Shown: positions 1 through 7,349 of the stretch, in pieces
How the letters are laid out: every line of letters starts with the position of its first letter
Position numbering within the stretch: the stretch's first letter is position 1
Assembly: GCA_021296375.1 (NCBI GenBank)
Contig: JAGWAQ010000009.1
Location: forward strand, 1-19,664
Source: Alphaproteobacteria bacterium
GTDB lineage: Bacteria; Pseudomonadota; Alphaproteobacteria; Puniceispirillales; UBA1172
DNA: 19,664 nt
Direction: 5' to 3'
Program-made: the position numbers and the translations under genes
The notes under the pieces: model-generated
What the model was told of the DNA's origin: nothing
Databases searched by the model: none
Seen by the model: only the letters and a program-made list of their open reading frames with translations

Positions 1-29
1 CAAGAAAAAAGGCCCCCAAGAAAAAGGCC
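1..29. repeat. Two-copy direct repeat (~14 bp) at the groEL terminator
   Basis: CAAGAAAAAAGGCC at 1-14 recurs as CAAGAAAAAGGCC at 17-29, one A shorter, with two C between. On the minus strand this duplicates the descending arm and T-run of the groEL terminator, so the ascending arm at 42-49 could pair with either copy. The left edge of the window prevents seeing whether more copies follow. Confidence 0.7.
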
Positions 30-50
30 AGAGATAACTCCGGCCTTTTC
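21..50 (-). terminator. Intrinsic terminator after groEL
   Basis: Read on the minus strand, AAAAGGCC (49-42) pairs with GGCCTTTTT (29-21) across a 12-nt loop, and the descending arm runs into TTTTTCTT. It lies about 20 nt past the groEL stop codon. The A-rich ascending arm means it could also work in the plus direction for a gene left of the window. Confidence 0.75.
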
Positions 51-70
51 TGAATATCTGGGGTGAGGGT

Positions 71-1723
71 TTAGAAGCCCATGCCACCCATGCCGCCCCT
101 GCCGCCCATATCAGGGGCGCCGCCAGCGGCTGGTGCTTTAGGTTCAGGCAGTTCACCCACCATCGCTTCGGTGGTGATCAGCAGACCGGCAACCGAAGCG
201 GCGTTTTGCAGAGATGAACGCACCACCTTGGTTGGGTCGATCACGCCCGCCTTGATCAGGTCTTCGAACACACCGGTCTGGGCGTTGTAGCCGATCACTT
301 CCGAGCTTTCCTCGAGCAGTTTGCCGACGATCACGGCGCCATCATCACCAGCGTTATTGGCAATGTTGCGGGCCGGAGCCTGGATCGCACGACGGACGAT
401 GTTGATGCCGACATTCTGGTCATCATTGTCGCCGGTGACTTTTTCGAGATTGGCAATCGCCTTGACGAGAGCGGTACCGCCACCAGGGACGATGCCTTCT
501 TCAACCGCGGCGCGGGTCGCGTGCATCGCGTCATCAACACGATCCTTGCGTTCGTTCACTTCAACTTCAGTGGCGCCACCGACCTTGATGACCGCAACAC
601 CGCCAGCGAGTTTCGCCAGACGTTCCTGCAGCTTTTCACGATCGTAGTCAGAGTTGGTTTCTTCAACCTGAGCGCGGATCTGGTTGCAACGGGCCATGAT
701 GCTGTCTTTTTCACCGGAGCCGTCAACGATGACGGTGTTTTCCTTGGTGATTTCAACACGCTTGGCGGAACCGAGCATTTCCAGGGTGACGCTGTCGAGC
801 TTGATGCCGACTTCTTCAGAGATCACGGTGCCGTTGGTCAGGATCGCGATGTCTTCCAGCATGGCCTTGCGGCGATCGCCGAAACCAGGGGCCTTGACGG
901 CAGCAACCTTGAGGCCGCCACGCAGACGGTTGACAACCAGGGTTGCCAGCGCTTCGCCTTCAATGTCTTCGGCGATGATCAGCAGTGGACGACCGGACTG
1001 AACAACCTTTTCCAGAATGGGCAGCATGTCCTGAAGGTTGGACAGCTTCTTTTCGTGGAGCAGGATGTACGGCTCTTCCATGACGGCTTTCATTTTGTCG
1101 CCATCGGTGACGAAGTAAGGGGACAGGTAACCGCGGTCAAACTGCATGCCTTCAACAACATCGAGTTCCGTGTCGAGGCTTTTGGCTTCTTCAACGGTGA
1201 TGACGCCTTCGTTGCCGACTTTTTCCATCGCCTGGGCGATCATGGCGCCGATGTCACCTTCGCCATTGGCGGAGATGGTGCCAACCTGCGCGACTTCGTC
1301 CGAAGTGGTGATGGCCTTGGAACGGGACTTCAGGGTCTCGACAATGTTATCAACCGCAATGTCGATGCCGCGCTTGAGGTCCATCGGGTTCATGCCAGCG
1401 GCAACAGCTTTGGCGCCTTCCTGGGCAATCGCCTGGGCCAGAACCGTCGCGGTGGTGGTGCCGTCGCCAGCCATGTCATTGGCTTTGGAGGCAACTTCAC
1501 GGACCATCTGGGCGCCCATGTTTTCGAACTTGTCCTTCAGCTCAATGTCTTTCGCCACGGTGACACCGTCTTTGGTGATGCGCGGGGCGCCAAAAGCTTT
1601 TTCCAGAACAACGTTACGACCCTTTGGGCCGAGAGTGACTTTAACCGCATTGGCGAGAATATCTACACCAGCCATCATACGGGTACGGGCGTCAGACCCG
1701 AATTTTACATCCTTGGCAGCCAT
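71..1723 (-). CDS. groEL: Chaperonin GroEL (Hsp60)
   Basis: GroEL is the cytoplasmic 14-mer chaperonin that folds proteins inside a cavity capped by GroES, using ATP. The 550-residue product has the usual length and is typical end to end: N-terminal MAAKDVKFGSDAR, the ATP-binding AGDGTTTATVLA near residues 85-97, the equatorial VEEGIVPGGGTAL near 410-422, and a Gly/Met-rich tail ending GGMGGMGF. The ATG at 1723 is preceded by AAAGGT about 6 nt upstream. It follows groES by 50 nt and should be transcribed with it from the heat-shock-type promoter near 2190; a hairpin terminator follows. Nothing looks degraded. Alphaproteobacteria often carry several groEL copies; whether this is the only one cannot be seen here. 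Confidence 0.98.
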   Translation of the reverse strand: MAAKDVKFGSDARTRMMAGVDILANAVKVTLGPKGRNVVLEKAFGAPRITKDGVTVAKDIELKDKFENMGAQMVREVASKANDMAGDGTTTATVLAQAIAQEGAKAVAAGMNPMDLKRGIDIAVDNIVETLKSRSKAITTSDEVAQVGTISANGEGDIGAMIAQAMEKVGNEGVITVEEAKSLDTELDVVEGMQFDRGYLSPYFVTDGDKMKAVMEEPYILLHEKKLSNLQDMLPILEKVVQSGRPLLIIAEDIEGEALATLVVNRLRGGLKVAAVKAPGFGDRRKAMLEDIAILTNGTVISEEVGIKLDSVTLEMLGSAKRVEITKENTVIVDGSGEKDSIMARCNQIRAQVEETNSDYDREKLQERLAKLAGGVAVIKVGGATEVEVNERKDRVDDAMHATRAAVEEGIVPGGGTALVKAIANLEKVTGDNDDQNVGINIVRRAIQAPARNIANNAGDDGAVIVGKLLEESSEVIGYNAQTGVFEDLIKAGVIDPTKVVRSSLQNAASVAGLLITTEAMVGELPEPKAPAAGGAPDMGGRGGMGGMGF

Positions 1724-1773
1724 TTTAACTTACCTTTCGTCGATTGAGATGTGGTTACAAAAAGGGCCGGGAA

Positions 1774-2061
1774 TTAACCCAGGATACCCATGATGTCGGA
1801 TTCCTTCATAATAAGGTATTCCGTGCCATCAAGCTTGATTTCAGTACCGGACCATTTGCCGAAAAGAACGCTGTCGCCTTCCTTGACATCAAGGGCGGTG
1901 ACCGTCCCGTTGTCGGCTTTTGCGCCAGAACCAACGGCAATAACCTTGCCTTGCATAGGCTTTTCCTGAGCTGTGTCGGGGATGATGATCCCTGAAGCGG
2001 TTTTTTCTTCGCTTTCAACACGCTGAACAAGAACGCGATCGTGAAGAGGCTTGAATTTCAT
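1774..2061 (-). CDS. groES: Co-chaperonin GroES (Hsp10)
   Basis: GroES forms the heptameric lid of the GroEL chamber. The 95-residue product starts MKFKPLHDRVLVQRVE, carries the mobile loop near EEKTASGIIIPDTAQEKP (residues 18-35), and ends EYLIMKESDIMGILG, all standard for the family. The reading frame stays open upstream to 2247, but the start at 2061 is fixed by the family N-terminus and by a strong Shine-Dalgarno AGGAGGA about 5 nt upstream. It is the first gene of groES-groEL, with a leader of roughly 110 nt after the proposed RpoH promoter. Confidence 0.98.
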   Translation of the reverse strand: MKFKPLHDRVLVQRVESEEKTASGIIIPDTAQEKPMQGKVIAVGSGAKADNGTVTALDVKEGDSVLFGKWSGTEIKLDGTEYLIMKESDIMGILG

Positions 2062-2176
2062 GCCTGTCCTCCTGAGAGTTATAAAAGTTAAAAGACCAGC
2101 CCTCACGTCAGTTTTACGGCGGGTTTGCCGCATTTTGTAACCGCGCGAGATCGAGGCTGATCCATGCACATGTTGC

Positions 2177-2205
2177 ATATGAGGCTTCTTGCATCCAGCG
2201 TCAAG
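2177..2205 (-). promoter_or_regulatory. Heat-shock (RpoH-type) promoter of groES-groEL
   Basis: On the minus strand CTTGACG (2205-2199) is followed after 14 nt by CCTCATAT (2184-2177). The E. coli sigma-32 consensus is CTTGAAA, 13-17 nt, CCCCATNT, so the -10 has one mismatch and the spacing fits. An imperfect dyad, ATGCA-N5-TGCAT (2164-2178), overlaps the -10 end. I found no CIRCE element (TTAGCACTC-N9-GAGTGCTAA) between 2062 and 2354, so RpoH control without HrcA is the simplest reading. Confidence 0.7.
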
Positions 2206-2354
2206 ATCAACCGTTAAAAAAAACCGGTTTTCTGCGGGTTTTTTCACGTTTTACTGATATCCGGCAGGTTTCATCGCCACCCGCATCAATTCGCCACGCC
2301 TATTTGGTGGCTTCGGCCTTTGCGTCAAGGTTGATTCCGTATTATGACAAGCCC

Positions 2355-3389
2355 ATGAGCAACATGACGACAACATCAGTTGGTAACCCTGCCGTCACCC
2401 CGTCTTCGTCCCGGGCGGTGATGATCTGGCTGTTTGTGATGGCGGCGCTGGTCTTCGCCATGGTGGTGGTCGGCGGCATTACCCGCTTGACGGGCAGTGG
2501 CTTGTCGATGGTGGAATGGCGCCCGTTAATGGGCATCCTGCCGCCGCTTAATGAGGCCGAATGGCAACGCGTCTACGGGCTTTATCAAGCGTCGCCGGAA
2601 TACATCCACATCAACACCGGCATCGGCATTGACGGCTTCAAGACGATTTTCTTCTGGGAATATGTTCACCGTGTGCTGGGTCGCCTGATCGGGCTGGCCT
2701 TTGCCCTGCCGCTGGCGGTGTTTGCCGTCATGAAGATCATCCCGAAAGGCTATGGCCTGCGGCTTGTCGTCCTGCTGGGCCTCGGCGGTTTTCAGGGGCT
2801 GATCGGCTGGTGGATGGTGAAATCCGGTCTCGTCGATGACCCGGCCGTGTCGCAATATCGACTCGCCACCCATCTGTCCACCGCCCTGATTATTCTTGGC
2901 CTGCTGGTCTGGACAGCCCTTGACCTGAAGGATGGCAAAGCCACCGCCCCGCGTGGCCATGCGGCGGGCATCATCGGGCTGCTTGGCATCACCATCATCG
3001 CTGGCGCCTTTGTGGCGGGGATGGACGCCGGCAAGCTCTACAATGAATACCCCCTGATGGGGGACGGGTTCGTGCCGATCGAATATGGCGAAATGGGCGC
3101 GTCGGATGCGTTTGAAAACCCCGCTTCGGCGCAGTTTCATCATCGCATCCTGGCGCTGTTGATGGTGGCGGGGATCATCACCCTTTGGCACAAAGCCCTG
3201 AAGGCGGGGCTTGCTGGCCGTGGCCACGCGATGCTGGCGGCGGTAACCGCGCAATTCCTGCTGGGGGTCATGACCTTGCTTTATGCTGTCCCTGTCAGCC
3301 TCGGCACATTGCATCAGGCCGGAGCCGCGCTGTTGCTGATGGCCACGGTATGGGTCGCGCACGGGCTTGGCCGTCAGGCGAAATCCTGA
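2355..3389 (+). CDS. ctaA: Heme A synthase, COX15/CtaA family
   Basis: This inner-membrane enzyme oxidises the C8 methyl of heme O to the formyl group of heme A, the cofactor of aa3-type cytochrome oxidase. The 344-residue product has about eight hydrophobic segments and the signature GGITRLTGSGLSM (residues 40-52). The conserved histidines expected to bind heme are visible in EYVHR (H105), ATHLS (H173), FHHRI (H262/H263) and LHQAG (H320), with internal repetition of the two halves as in the family. I chose ATG 2355 (MSNMTTTS); ATG 2364 is possible, and the frame is open back to a TTG at 2304, but no start has a clear Shine-Dalgarno site. It stands alone on the plus strand, divergent from groES and convergent with aspS. 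Its presence implies an aa3-type terminal oxidase in the organism. Confidence 0.93.
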   Translation: MSNMTTTSVGNPAVTPSSSRAVMIWLFVMAALVFAMVVVGGITRLTGSGLSMVEWRPLMGILPPLNEAEWQRVYGLYQASPEYIHINTGIGIDGFKTIFFWEYVHRVLGRLIGLAFALPLAVFAVMKIIPKGYGLRLVVLLGLGGFQGLIGWWMVKSGLVDDPAVSQYRLATHLSTALIILGLLVWTALDLKDGKATAPRGHAAGIIGLLGITIIAGAFVAGMDAGKLYNEYPLMGDGFVPIEYGEMGASDAFENPASAQFHHRILALLMVAGIITLWHKALKAGLAGRGHAMLAAVTAQFLLGVMTLLYAVPVSLGTLHQAGAALLLMATVWVAHGLGRQAKS

Positions 3390-3392
3390 TCG

Positions 3393-3408
3393 TCAGGCAC
3401 GAGCCTGA
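3393..3408. terminator. Hairpin between convergent ctaA and aspS
   Basis: TCAGGC-ACGA-GCCTGA is a perfect 6-bp stem with a 4-nt loop, 3 nt after the ctaA stop and about 28 nt beyond the aspS stop. It lacks a T-run on either strand, although AT-rich DNA (TAATATATATT) follows. It may work as a weak bidirectional terminator. Confidence 0.4.
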
Positions 3409-3436
3409 TCAGACCTGTTCTAATATATATTCGCGC

Positions 3437-5215
3437 TTAACTGCCCGCTGGTTTTGGCGGCAGCTGCTTGCGGATATGCAATTCCCGCAACTGCTCTTCA
3501 CCAACTTCAGATGGCGCCGCCATCATCAGGTCTTCAGCCTTGCCGTTCATCGGGAAGAGAATGATCTCGCGAATATTAGGCTCATTGGCGATCAGCATGA
3601 CAATGCGGTCAATGCCCGGGGCGATCCCGCCGTGGGGCGGAGCGCCATAACGGAAAGCGTTGATCATGCCCGGGAATTTATTATCCACCACTTCAGGGCC
3701 ATAACCGGCAATTTCAAACGCCTTGTACATGACTTCCGGCAGGTGGTTACGAATAGCCCCCGACGACAACTCAACGCCATTGCAGACGAGGTCATACTGC
3801 CAGGCCTTGATGTCAAGCGGGTCCATGGTGTTAAGAGCCTCAAGACCACCCTGCGGCATGGAGAACGGGTTGTGGGAGAAGATCACCTCACCTGTGGTTT
3901 CGTCTTTTTCGAACATCGGGAAGTCGACGATCCAGCAGAATTCAAACCCGTCTGAACGCAGGTTCTGGTCATCCGCGATCTTGACCCGCGCGCGCCCGGC
4001 CAGGGCGGCGGCGTCATGGGCATTGGCGCAAGCGAAGAACGCCGCGTCACCATCACCAAGGCCAAGCTGATCACGAATGCTCATGGCGGCGTCTTGCCCC
4101 AGGGCTTTGGCGATCGGGCCGCGGGCTTCGCCTTCGGCATAGATAATGTAACCCATGCCCGGCGCGCCTTCACCCTGCGCCCAGGAATTCATGCGATCGG
4201 CCACCGAACGGCTGCCGCAACCGGGGCCAGGAACGGCGCGAACCACGGAACCTTTTTCAATGGCATTGGCAAAAATCCCGAACCCGGAGCCGCGGAAGGT
4301 TTCCGTCACGTCCTGAATTTCAATCGGGATGCGCAGGTCCGGCTTGTCGGAGCCGTATTTCATCATCGCATCCGCGAAAGTCACGCGGCGAAACGGCGCG
4401 ATGACCTTCTGGTCAGTGAATTCTTCAAAGACACCGGCGATCACCGGTTCAACCGCGGCAAACACGTCATCCTGCTCAACAAAGCTCATCTCAAGGTCGA
4501 GCTGATAGAATTCACCCGGGCTGCGATCCGCGCGGCTGTCTTCATCACGGAAGCACGGCGCGATCTGGAAATATTTGTCAAAGCCGGACACCATGATCAG
4601 CTGTTTGAACTGCTGTGGGGCTTGCGGCAGGGCGTAGAACTTGCCGGGGTGGAGGCGTGACGGCACCAGAAAATCCCGTGCCCCTTCCGGCGAGGATGCC
4701 GTCAGGATCGGGGTTTGAAACTCCATAAAGTCGAGCTCAACCATGCGGCGACGGATCGACTGAATGACTTGCGCGCGCAGCATGATATTGCTGTGTGGAC
4801 GCGACCGGCGCAGATCAAGGTAACGGTAACGCAGGCGGGTTTCTTCACCGGCGTCTTCATCAGAATTGACCTGCAGCGGCAACAGTTCAGCCGCGGACTG
4901 GACCTCAAAACTGTCGATCCGCACTTCAATATGGCCTGTCGGCAGATTGGCGTTAATGGTCTCTTCTGTCCGTTTCACCACCGTGCCGGTGATGGTCACC
5001 ACGCTTTCATTGCGGGTGGCCTCGACATCAGCAAAGGTCGCGTCGGATGAATCCGCCACGCATTGGGTGATGCCATAATGGTCGCGCAAATCAATAAACA
5101 CCAGCTGACCGTGGTCACGCTTGCGGTTGATCCAGCCCGACAGGCGAACCGTTGCACCGACATCGGATTCCCGAAGAGCGTTACAATCATGGCTACGGTA
5201 GATATGCATGGTCAT
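3437..5215 (-). CDS. aspS: Aspartyl-tRNA synthetase
   Basis: Class II synthetase charging tRNA-Asp with aspartate in the cytoplasm. The 592-residue product is full length for the bacterial type: N-terminal OB-fold anticodon-binding domain (about residues 20-110, including LSGWINRKRDHGQLVFIDLRD), QAPQQFKQ at about 198-205, class II motif 2 (FRDEDSRADRSPGEFYQLD, about 222-240), the bacterial insertion domain in the middle, and motif 3 (GAPPHGGIAPGIDR) near 524-537. The start at 5215 (MTMHIYRSHDCN) is set by AGGTG 7 nt upstream; ATG 5209 is equally typical of the family but sits 13 nt from that site. Many alphaproteobacterial AspRS enzymes also charge tRNA-Asn, corrected by GatCAB; sequence inspection alone cannot settle this. 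It lies 159 nt after the methyltransferase gene on the same strand. Confidence 0.97.
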   Translation of the reverse strand: MTMHIYRSHDCNALRESDVGATVRLSGWINRKRDHGQLVFIDLRDHYGITQCVADSSDATFADVEATRNESVVTITGTVVKRTEETINANLPTGHIEVRIDSFEVQSAAELLPLQVNSDEDAGEETRLRYRYLDLRRSRPHSNIMLRAQVIQSIRRRMVELDFMEFQTPILTASSPEGARDFLVPSRLHPGKFYALPQAPQQFKQLIMVSGFDKYFQIAPCFRDEDSRADRSPGEFYQLDLEMSFVEQDDVFAAVEPVIAGVFEEFTDQKVIAPFRRVTFADAMMKYGSDKPDLRIPIEIQDVTETFRGSGFGIFANAIEKGSVVRAVPGPGCGSRSVADRMNSWAQGEGAPGMGYIIYAEGEARGPIAKALGQDAAMSIRDQLGLGDGDAAFFACANAHDAAALAGRARVKIADDQNLRSDGFEFCWIVDFPMFEKDETTGEVIFSHNPFSMPQGGLEALNTMDPLDIKAWQYDLVCNGVELSSGAIRNHLPEVMYKAFEIAGYGPEVVDNKFPGMINAFRYGAPPHGGIAPGIDRIVMLIANEPNIREIILFPMNGKAEDLMMAAPSEVGEEQLRELHIRKQLPPKPAGS

Positions 5216-5374
5216 GGCAATACACCTTATCAATCAAGTCAGGACGAAGACGCCCAATCGCGGCTGAGTATGCACGGCTGAAGGCGATTTTCAAGAATAC
5301 TTTTACCTGCGGCAGGGATAGTTCGACCTGGGGGTGAGCCGACGGTCAATGAAACGGGCCTTGCCGAAACGCCA

Positions 5375-6412
5375 TCAGGACCGGCGGCGACGGCGGCGGC
5401 CTCCGCTGGCGTCATCATCAGGCGACGGCTGGTCCGGCACATGGGGCACATGGGCCCAGGGCTGGCCAAGAACCTGCCAGATTTGATCCATCCGCGCGGC
5501 GACATCACCGATCGGCGTGACAGGGGTGGTGTCAAGCGCATGGCGCATCGCCCGAATATGGTCAGGGGTGGTGCCGCAACAGCCGCCAATGATCGCCACA
5601 CCAGCATCCCGCGCCAGCACAGCGTAAGAGGCCATCAGTTCCGGTGATCCATGGTAATGGATCTTGCCGTCACGATATTCCGGTATCCCGCAATTGCCTT
5701 TGGCGACAAGCGCCGCTTTGGTCTGGCCGCGCATCGCCATCATCGAATGCATCAATTCCGAAGGACCGACCCCGCAATTGGCCCCAAGGGCAACCGCCCC
5801 CTTGCCGCCGACATGGCCGGCGTAAGCGGCAGGGTCAACCCCCATCATGGATTTGCCCGCGGTGTCGAATGTCATGGTGGCGGCGACGGGCAAACCTGTT
5901 GAGGCGGCGGCTTCATACGCCGCGTCGACTTCTTCAAAGGCGGAGATTGTTTCAATCCAGAGCAGGTCGACCCCGCCTTCGGCAAGGGCTTCCGCCTGGG
6001 CGGTGAAGGCCGCCACGGCATCGGCATGGGTCAGGGCGCCGAGCGGTTCAAACAATTCCCCCGACGGGCCCATCGACCCCGCCACCACGGCGCGCTGGCC
6101 AGTGGCCTGCTGATGGGCATCAACCGCCGTTCGCGCCAATCGGGCGGCGGCGGTATTGAGTTCAGCGACACGATCCTCCGCCTGGTGCAATTTCAGCCGG
6201 TAGCCGGTGCCGCCAAAAGAATTGGTCAGGATCAAATCCGACCCCGCCGCCAGAAAATCCCGATGAAGACCCAAGACATGGTCAGGTTCCTCAACATTCC
6301 ATAATTCGGGCGGATAGCCGGTCTCAAGCCCTAGATTAAAATAATTGGTGCCGGTGGCGCCATCAGCCAGCAGGCAGGATTTCTCGTCCAGAAGTTCATG
6401 AAATACAGACAT
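5375..6412 (-). CDS. Homocysteine S-methyltransferase, betaine-homocysteine type
   Basis: Predicted zinc enzyme moving a methyl group, probably from glycine betaine, to homocysteine to make methionine. The 345-residue product is a single methyltransferase barrel: DGATGTNYF near residues 18-25, TNSFGG at 63-68, and the three zinc cysteines in GANCGVG (C213) and GGCCGT (C278, C279). Overall it resembles the bacterial betaine-homocysteine methyltransferases common in marine alphaproteobacteria more than cobalamin-dependent MetH, whose extra domains are absent. The C-terminus beyond about residue 300 ends in an unusual RRRRRRS run. It starts 2 nt after the DUF1289 stop codon without its own clear Shine-Dalgarno site, so translational coupling is likely. 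The methyl donor is inferred; S-methylmethionine or dimethylsulfoniopropionate-related donors are alternatives. Confidence 0.88.
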   Translation of the reverse strand: MSVFHELLDEKSCLLADGATGTNYFNLGLETGYPPELWNVEEPDHVLGLHRDFLAAGSDLILTNSFGGTGYRLKLHQAEDRVAELNTAAARLARTAVDAHQQATGQRAVVAGSMGPSGELFEPLGALTHADAVAAFTAQAEALAEGGVDLLWIETISAFEEVDAAYEAAASTGLPVAATMTFDTAGKSMMGVDPAAYAGHVGGKGAVALGANCGVGPSELMHSMMAMRGQTKAALVAKGNCGIPEYRDGKIHYHGSPELMASYAVLARDAGVAIIGGCCGTTPDHIRAMRHALDTTPVTPIGDVAARMDQIWQVLGQPWAHVPHVPDQPSPDDDASGGRRRRRRS

Positions 6413-6414
6413 GC

Positions 6415-6630
6415 TCAGCTCGCGATGCGGCGAGGGCGACGCCGCGCCCGCCCCGTGGCTTCGGCACGGCGGTCCTGAAGGGTGGAGATCAGCTGCTGCT
6501 GCTGCCTGGCGTCAAGCCGCGACCATGCGGCGATTTCCTGCCGTGTGCGATAGCACCCCGTGCAATGACCGCCAACAGGGTCAATCTGGCAGATGCTGAT
6601 GCAAGGCGACGGAAGTTTGGTTTCGGTCAT
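6415..6630 (-). CDS. DUF1289 family four-cysteine protein
   Basis: A 71-residue protein of the DUF1289 (YdhL-like) family, whose function is unknown. The N-terminal half has the family pattern SPCISICQID...GHCTGCYRTRQEI-W, with cysteines at residues 10, 14, 23 and 26, suggesting a small metal site. The C-terminus is arginine-rich (GRARRRPRRIAS). It lies 27 nt after the DJ-1-like gene and 2 nt before the methyltransferase on the same strand, so it is probably co-transcribed with both. A shared role with the methyltransferase is possible but rests only on position. Confidence 0.88.
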   Translation of the reverse strand: MTETKLPSPCISICQIDPVGGHCTGCYRTRQEIAAWSRLDARQQQQLISTLQDRRAEATGRARRRPRRIAS

Positions 6631-6657
6631 GGGCGTCTTTAATCTTTCACGCCGGTG

Positions 6658-7167
6658 TTAAGCGGCGGCTTCAACCTCATCAGCGGCCTGAACCGCCTTG
6701 CTGAGTGTGCTGATCATTTCTGCAGTATCTGCCCCCGATGGCGCGGTGACAAGCATTTTATCAAGGGTAATGTCATCCCCCGCGACATCACGATCATCAA
6801 GCAGATTTTTTTCCTTGAGCGAGGTGACGGCCGCCCCGATCACCAGGCTGGGGACGTCTTCACGCAAGAACGCGGAAACAACACGCATGCCATGCGGATC
6901 ATTCAACAGCATATCGCTGTGGCGCTGACCGTCGGGGATAACCATGACGTCGTAATCAATCGCCAGGGTTTCGGAAAGCGCCGCGTCAACAGGGTAGGAC
7001 AAGCCCCAGGTTTCCCCTGCCCAGCCATTGGTCAGGCCGTGATCGCGCGACACCACTTTGACGTTTGCCCCAACAGCGGCAAGCTGCTGTTGAAGCTGAA
7101 CAAAAGGCTGTTCATCAAAACCACTGCAGAGCAAAAGGGCAATATTCTTGGAGGAAAGTGAAGACAT
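6658..7167 (-). CDS. DJ-1/PfpI-superfamily protein lacking the catalytic cysteine
   Basis: A 169-residue protein with the class I glutamine amidotransferase-like fold of the DJ-1/PfpI group. Family traits are KNIALLLCSGFDEQPF (7-22), GANVKVVSRDHG (33-44), the strand DYDVMVIPDG (71-80) and NLLDDRDVAGDD (121-132). At the nucleophile elbow, where active members have Cys-His (as in AICHG), this protein reads SLVIGAAVTSL (107-117), so both residues are gone. The best parallel I know is the C-terminal domain of large-subunit catalases such as HPII, which also lacks the cysteine; here it is a separate protein. Start 7167 is preferred over 7188 because AGGAGAA lies 5-6 nt upstream. It heads the run with DUF1289 and the methyltransferase. 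Function unknown; a stress-related or structural role is a guess. Confidence 0.8.
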   Translation of the reverse strand: MSSLSSKNIALLLCSGFDEQPFVQLQQQLAAVGANVKVVSRDHGLTNGWAGETWGLSYPVDAALSETLAIDYDVMVIPDGQRHSDMLLNDPHGMRVVSAFLREDVPSLVIGAAVTSLKEKNLLDDRDVAGDDITLDKMLVTAPSGADTAEMISTLSKAVQAADEVEAAA

Positions 7168-7291
7168 AAGGGTTCTCCTGATCAACATAAATGGCAGGAC
7201 GGACAGGGAGGACTCCCCAGGTGGTCGCTACAAAATGTTCTGAAATGTCGTAATATCCGCTCTATATAGCCTTGACGGCAGGTTTCCGCAA

Positions 7292-7319
7292 GCCCCCAAC
7301 ACCCGCCCCCCTAACACCA
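7292..7319. repeat. Imperfect two-copy C-rich repeat after ynjC
   Basis: GCCCCCAACACCC (7292-7304) is followed directly by GCCCCCCTAACACCA (7305-7319), the same unit with 1-2 inserted bases. It lies between the ynjC stop and the DJ-1-like gene. A T-run is absent on both strands, so it is not an obvious terminator. Confidence 0.5.
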
Positions 7320-7349
7320 GACCAAAAGGGAATAGCCGCATCTTCGGGT

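Noticed and set aside
521..1747. Open frame of 408 codons opposite groEL
   Set aside because: It is the antisense shadow of a highly conserved GC-rich gene; the product has no recognisable domain and groEL explains the sequence fully.
2526..3362. Open frame of 278 codons opposite ctaA
   Set aside because: Polar, repetitive product antisense to a clear membrane protein gene; no ribosome-binding or family signal.
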